DNA of 64,000 nucleotides. Source: a marine gamma proteobacterium HTCC2148 (GTDB lineage Bacteria; Pseudomonadota; Gammaproteobacteria; Pseudomonadales; Halieaceae). Shown here one piece after another: positions 62,370 to 64,000 of this stretch (its first letter is position 1; each line of letters begins with the position of its first letter). The stretch lies in the NCBI GenBank assembly GCA_000156295.1, contig DS999230.1:62001-126000 (forward strand), in the 5' to 3' direction. The notes under the pieces were generated by a model, which saw nothing but the letters and a program-made list of their open reading frames with translations, ran no database searches and was not told the origin of the DNA. The position numbers and the translations under genes were made by a program.

Positions 62370-62876
62370 TTAGACGACAGCCTTGGGCGCAACTCGTGAG
62401 CCCAGTTCGTTGTCGATCATCAGCAATCCGTAGCCATCTTCCTTCACCAGCTTCAGCTTGGAAATGATCTCTCCCACGGTAGATTCCTCCTCCACCTGCT
62501 CATTCACAAACCACTGCAATAAATTATAAGTGGCATGATCTTTTTCTTTCAGCGCCTGATCGCTGAGGTTATTGAGCTTGGCGGTCATGGCCTGCTCGTG
62601 AGCTAACGATGCTTTAAAAACATCGAGAATTTTGCCGAACTCGCTGGGTGGCTGGGGGATCTCCTTAAGCACTACGTGTGCACCCTGCTCTATCAGGTAG
62701 TTATAAATTTTAGTGGCATGCATTTGCTCTTCTTCATACTGCTGCTTGAGCCAGTTGGCCGCGCCATTAAAATCAATATGTGCGCAGTAAGCAGACATCG
62801 CGAGGTAGAGATAGGCAGAGTAGAATTCATCATTAAGCTGCTTATACAGCGCTTTCTGCATTTGTTCAGAGATCAT
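62370..62876 (-). CDS. ftnA: Non-haem ferritin (FtnA type)
   Basis: This iron-storage protein of 168 residues has the four-helix ferritin core with ligands in NDEFYSAYLYLAMSAY near residue 15 and YEEEQMHATKIYNYL near 45, and QWFVNEQVEEESTVGE near 125. The ferroxidase residues Glu, Glu, His and Glu are in place. I chose the ATG at 62876 because homologues start here (MISEQMQKAL); the frame runs on to 63035. The gene lies 70 bases downstream of the dehydrogenase gene on the same strand. Confidence 0.88.
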   Translation of the reverse strand: MISEQMQKALYKQLNDEFYSAYLYLAMSAYCAHIDFNGAANWLKQQYEEEQMHATKIYNYLIEQGAHVVLKEIPQPPSEFGKILDVFKASLAHEQAMTAKLNNLSDQALKEKDHATYNLLQWFVNEQVEEESTVGEIISKLKLVKEDGYGLLMIDNELGSRVAPKAVV

Positions 62877-62946
62877 GAGCAAACCTTGTTGAATTGGTTC
62901 GCCCATTCTATTGAAGGGCGGCAGCGGATGCCACCGCCCGAGGGCC

Positions 62947-63825
62947 TTACATCTGCGGAATTTCTTCGAAAACAATAGGCAGCTCAGCCCGTCGATAGCG
63001 CTCAGATCGCGCCTGCAGGGTGTCCGCCGCATCATCCAGGTTCATCATGATCACGAAACGCTCTTCACGCACCCCGTCCAGGGTAAAGCGTGCCAGCTCA
63101 TCAAGATCCTGAAATTGCATCTCGACGCCAGCGGCTTTCATAGCGTCCTTGAACGCTTCGATATCCGGTGGTGGTGCTCCAGGCTTCTCACGCTTCAGCT
63201 CGTCCGGACGGTTACGCTCTGGATTCCAAAGTCCGGTGACCAGCATGCCGCCTGAAGGGTAAAACAGCGACGCTTTCAATTTTGTGCCTTCACTTTCCAG
63301 CTGTGAGGCCAGGCATTCGGTCATGGCACAAACGGCGGCTTTACTGGAGGCATACACTGATTGATAGGGAAGACTGGAAATACCGCCGTCGCCAGAGGTG
63401 GTGTTAATCACATAACCCTCCTCACCACCGGCAATCATTCTCGGTACGAAGGACTGGATACCATGAGCAATACCCATCACGTTAACACTATAAATCCAGG
63501 CCCAGTCATTAGGCGTGGTTTCCCAGATATTGGAAGAAGGTGCCGCTACACCGGCATTATTGAACAACAGATGGCAGGCGCCGTGCTGGTCGTAAACATA
63601 GTCCGCCAGGGCGTCCAGGGACTCTGGCTTGCGCACATCAACCTTGAAGGCACTAACGTGACGTCCTTCGCCACTGCACTCCTCAACCGCTGCCTGCAGT
63701 GCACCGTCTTCCACATCGGCAATCACCACCTTGGCACCTTCATCCAGCAATGACTTGACCAGTGCCTTGCCAATGCCGCCGGCACCGCCAGTGACCACTG
63801 CTACTTTATTAGAAAAATCTTGCAT
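62947..63825 (-). CDS. Short-chain dehydrogenase/reductase (SDR)
   Basis: This classical SDR of 292 residues has the NAD(P)-binding motif TGGAGGIGKAL near residue 12, FNNAGVAAP near 88, the catalytic Ser in INTTSGDGG near 140 and the YASSK catalytic pair near 158. The ADVEDG segment after the second strand has Asp, which favours NAD over NADP. GGGAG precedes the ATG at 63825. A C-terminal part of about 60 residues rich in Lys and Glu is longer than usual. The substrate is unknown. Confidence 0.87.
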   Translation of the reverse strand: MQDFSNKVAVVTGGAGGIGKALVKSLLDEGAKVVIADVEDGALQAAVEECSGEGRHVSAFKVDVRKPESLDALADYVYDQHGACHLLFNNAGVAAPSSNIWETTPNDWAWIYSVNVMGIAHGIQSFVPRMIAGGEEGYVINTTSGDGGISSLPYQSVYASSKAAVCAMTECLASQLESEGTKLKASLFYPSGGMLVTGLWNPERNRPDELKREKPGAPPPDIEAFKDAMKAAGVEMQFQDLDELARFTLDGVREERFVIMMNLDDAADTLQARSERYRRAELPIVFEEIPQM

Positions 63826-63902
63826 GTCGTTACTCCCGGAACAATGTAAGGCGCTATAGTCCCACAATGAAGGGAGTGGAACAGTGTCCAATGCGATCCC
63901 CG

Positions 63903-63925
63903 GGAGTGACTAATTCAATCACTCC
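63903..63925. promoter_or_regulatory. Inverted repeat GGAGTGA-N9-TCACTCC
   Basis: A perfect 7-base inverted repeat lies about 80 bases upstream of the dehydrogenase start. No U-tract follows. It could be an operator or the end structure of a gene beyond the window. Confidence 0.35.
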
Positions 63926-64000
63926 GAAGGGCCGCAAGGAAATAAGGAAGAACTAGTTTCGGGGGAAATTGACTTTCAGTGAAAGCTGGGCGCGCACATC

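Overview
The window looks like the chromosome of a marine gammaproteobacterium, most likely an OM60/NOR5 (Halieaceae) or SAR92-like member of the old Cellvibrionales. This placement is inferred from gene content: a large TIGR01782-type TonB-dependent receptor, tryptophan-halogenase-like and SapC neighbours, many CoA-ester enzymes, a DmdA-like protein and a laminarin locus. No rRNA, tRNA, phage, insertion sequence or CRISPR array was seen. Coding density is high and most starts have a recognisable ribosome binding site.

Positions 1-24700 hold organic-acid and general metabolism. An operon of two acyl-CoA synthetases, a CaiB/BaiF CoA-transferase and an MFS carrier (113-5994) probably activates and degrades an imported carboxylic acid. 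Next come a small TIGR02450 protein, two exported YtcJ-type amidohydrolases, an APH-type kinase-fold protein, a two-domain M16 peptidase lipoprotein, a PAS histidine kinase, a Rid protein without the catalytic arginine, an MFS carrier and a CoA-binding protein. A tight enoyl-CoA hydratase / acyl-CoA synthetase / DmdA-like aminomethyltransferase group (19092-22697) resembles a DMSP-demethylation set. An NhaC-type antiporter follows.

Positions 24900-61940 form one large polysaccharide-utilization region, best read as a beta-1,3-glucan (laminarin) locus. Its parts are three GH16 endoglucanases (one with a malectin-like domain, one a lipoprotein with three tandem C-terminal repeats), a LytS/LytTR-type two-component pair, a CBM9-like secreted protein, a TonB-dependent receptor, a binding-type lipoprotein, a GH149-like cytoplasmic beta-1,3-oligoglucan phosphorylase, an IPTL-CTERM-like surface protein, two GH3 beta-glucosidases without signal peptides, a sugar-porter MFS, a GPH symporter, glucokinase and a sugar isomerase/epimerase. 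The inferred route is: GH16 enzymes cut the glucan outside, the receptor takes up oligosaccharides, inner-membrane carriers pass them intact into the cytoplasm, and phosphorylase, GH3 enzymes and glucokinase turn them into glucose phosphates.

Two sets of unknown purpose sit inside that locus. The first, directly behind the receptor, is halogenase-like protein / SapC / cupin-8 (JmjC-like) / halogenase-like protein (33467-38334). The second is SGNH-TPR protein / SxtJ-like protein / carbamoyltransferase / DUF5989 (38340-43077). They are the best candidates here for an undescribed modification system.

The right end (62370-63825) has a ferritin and a short-chain dehydrogenase on the minus strand, with a possible structured minus-strand RNA between the ferritin and the glucan locus.
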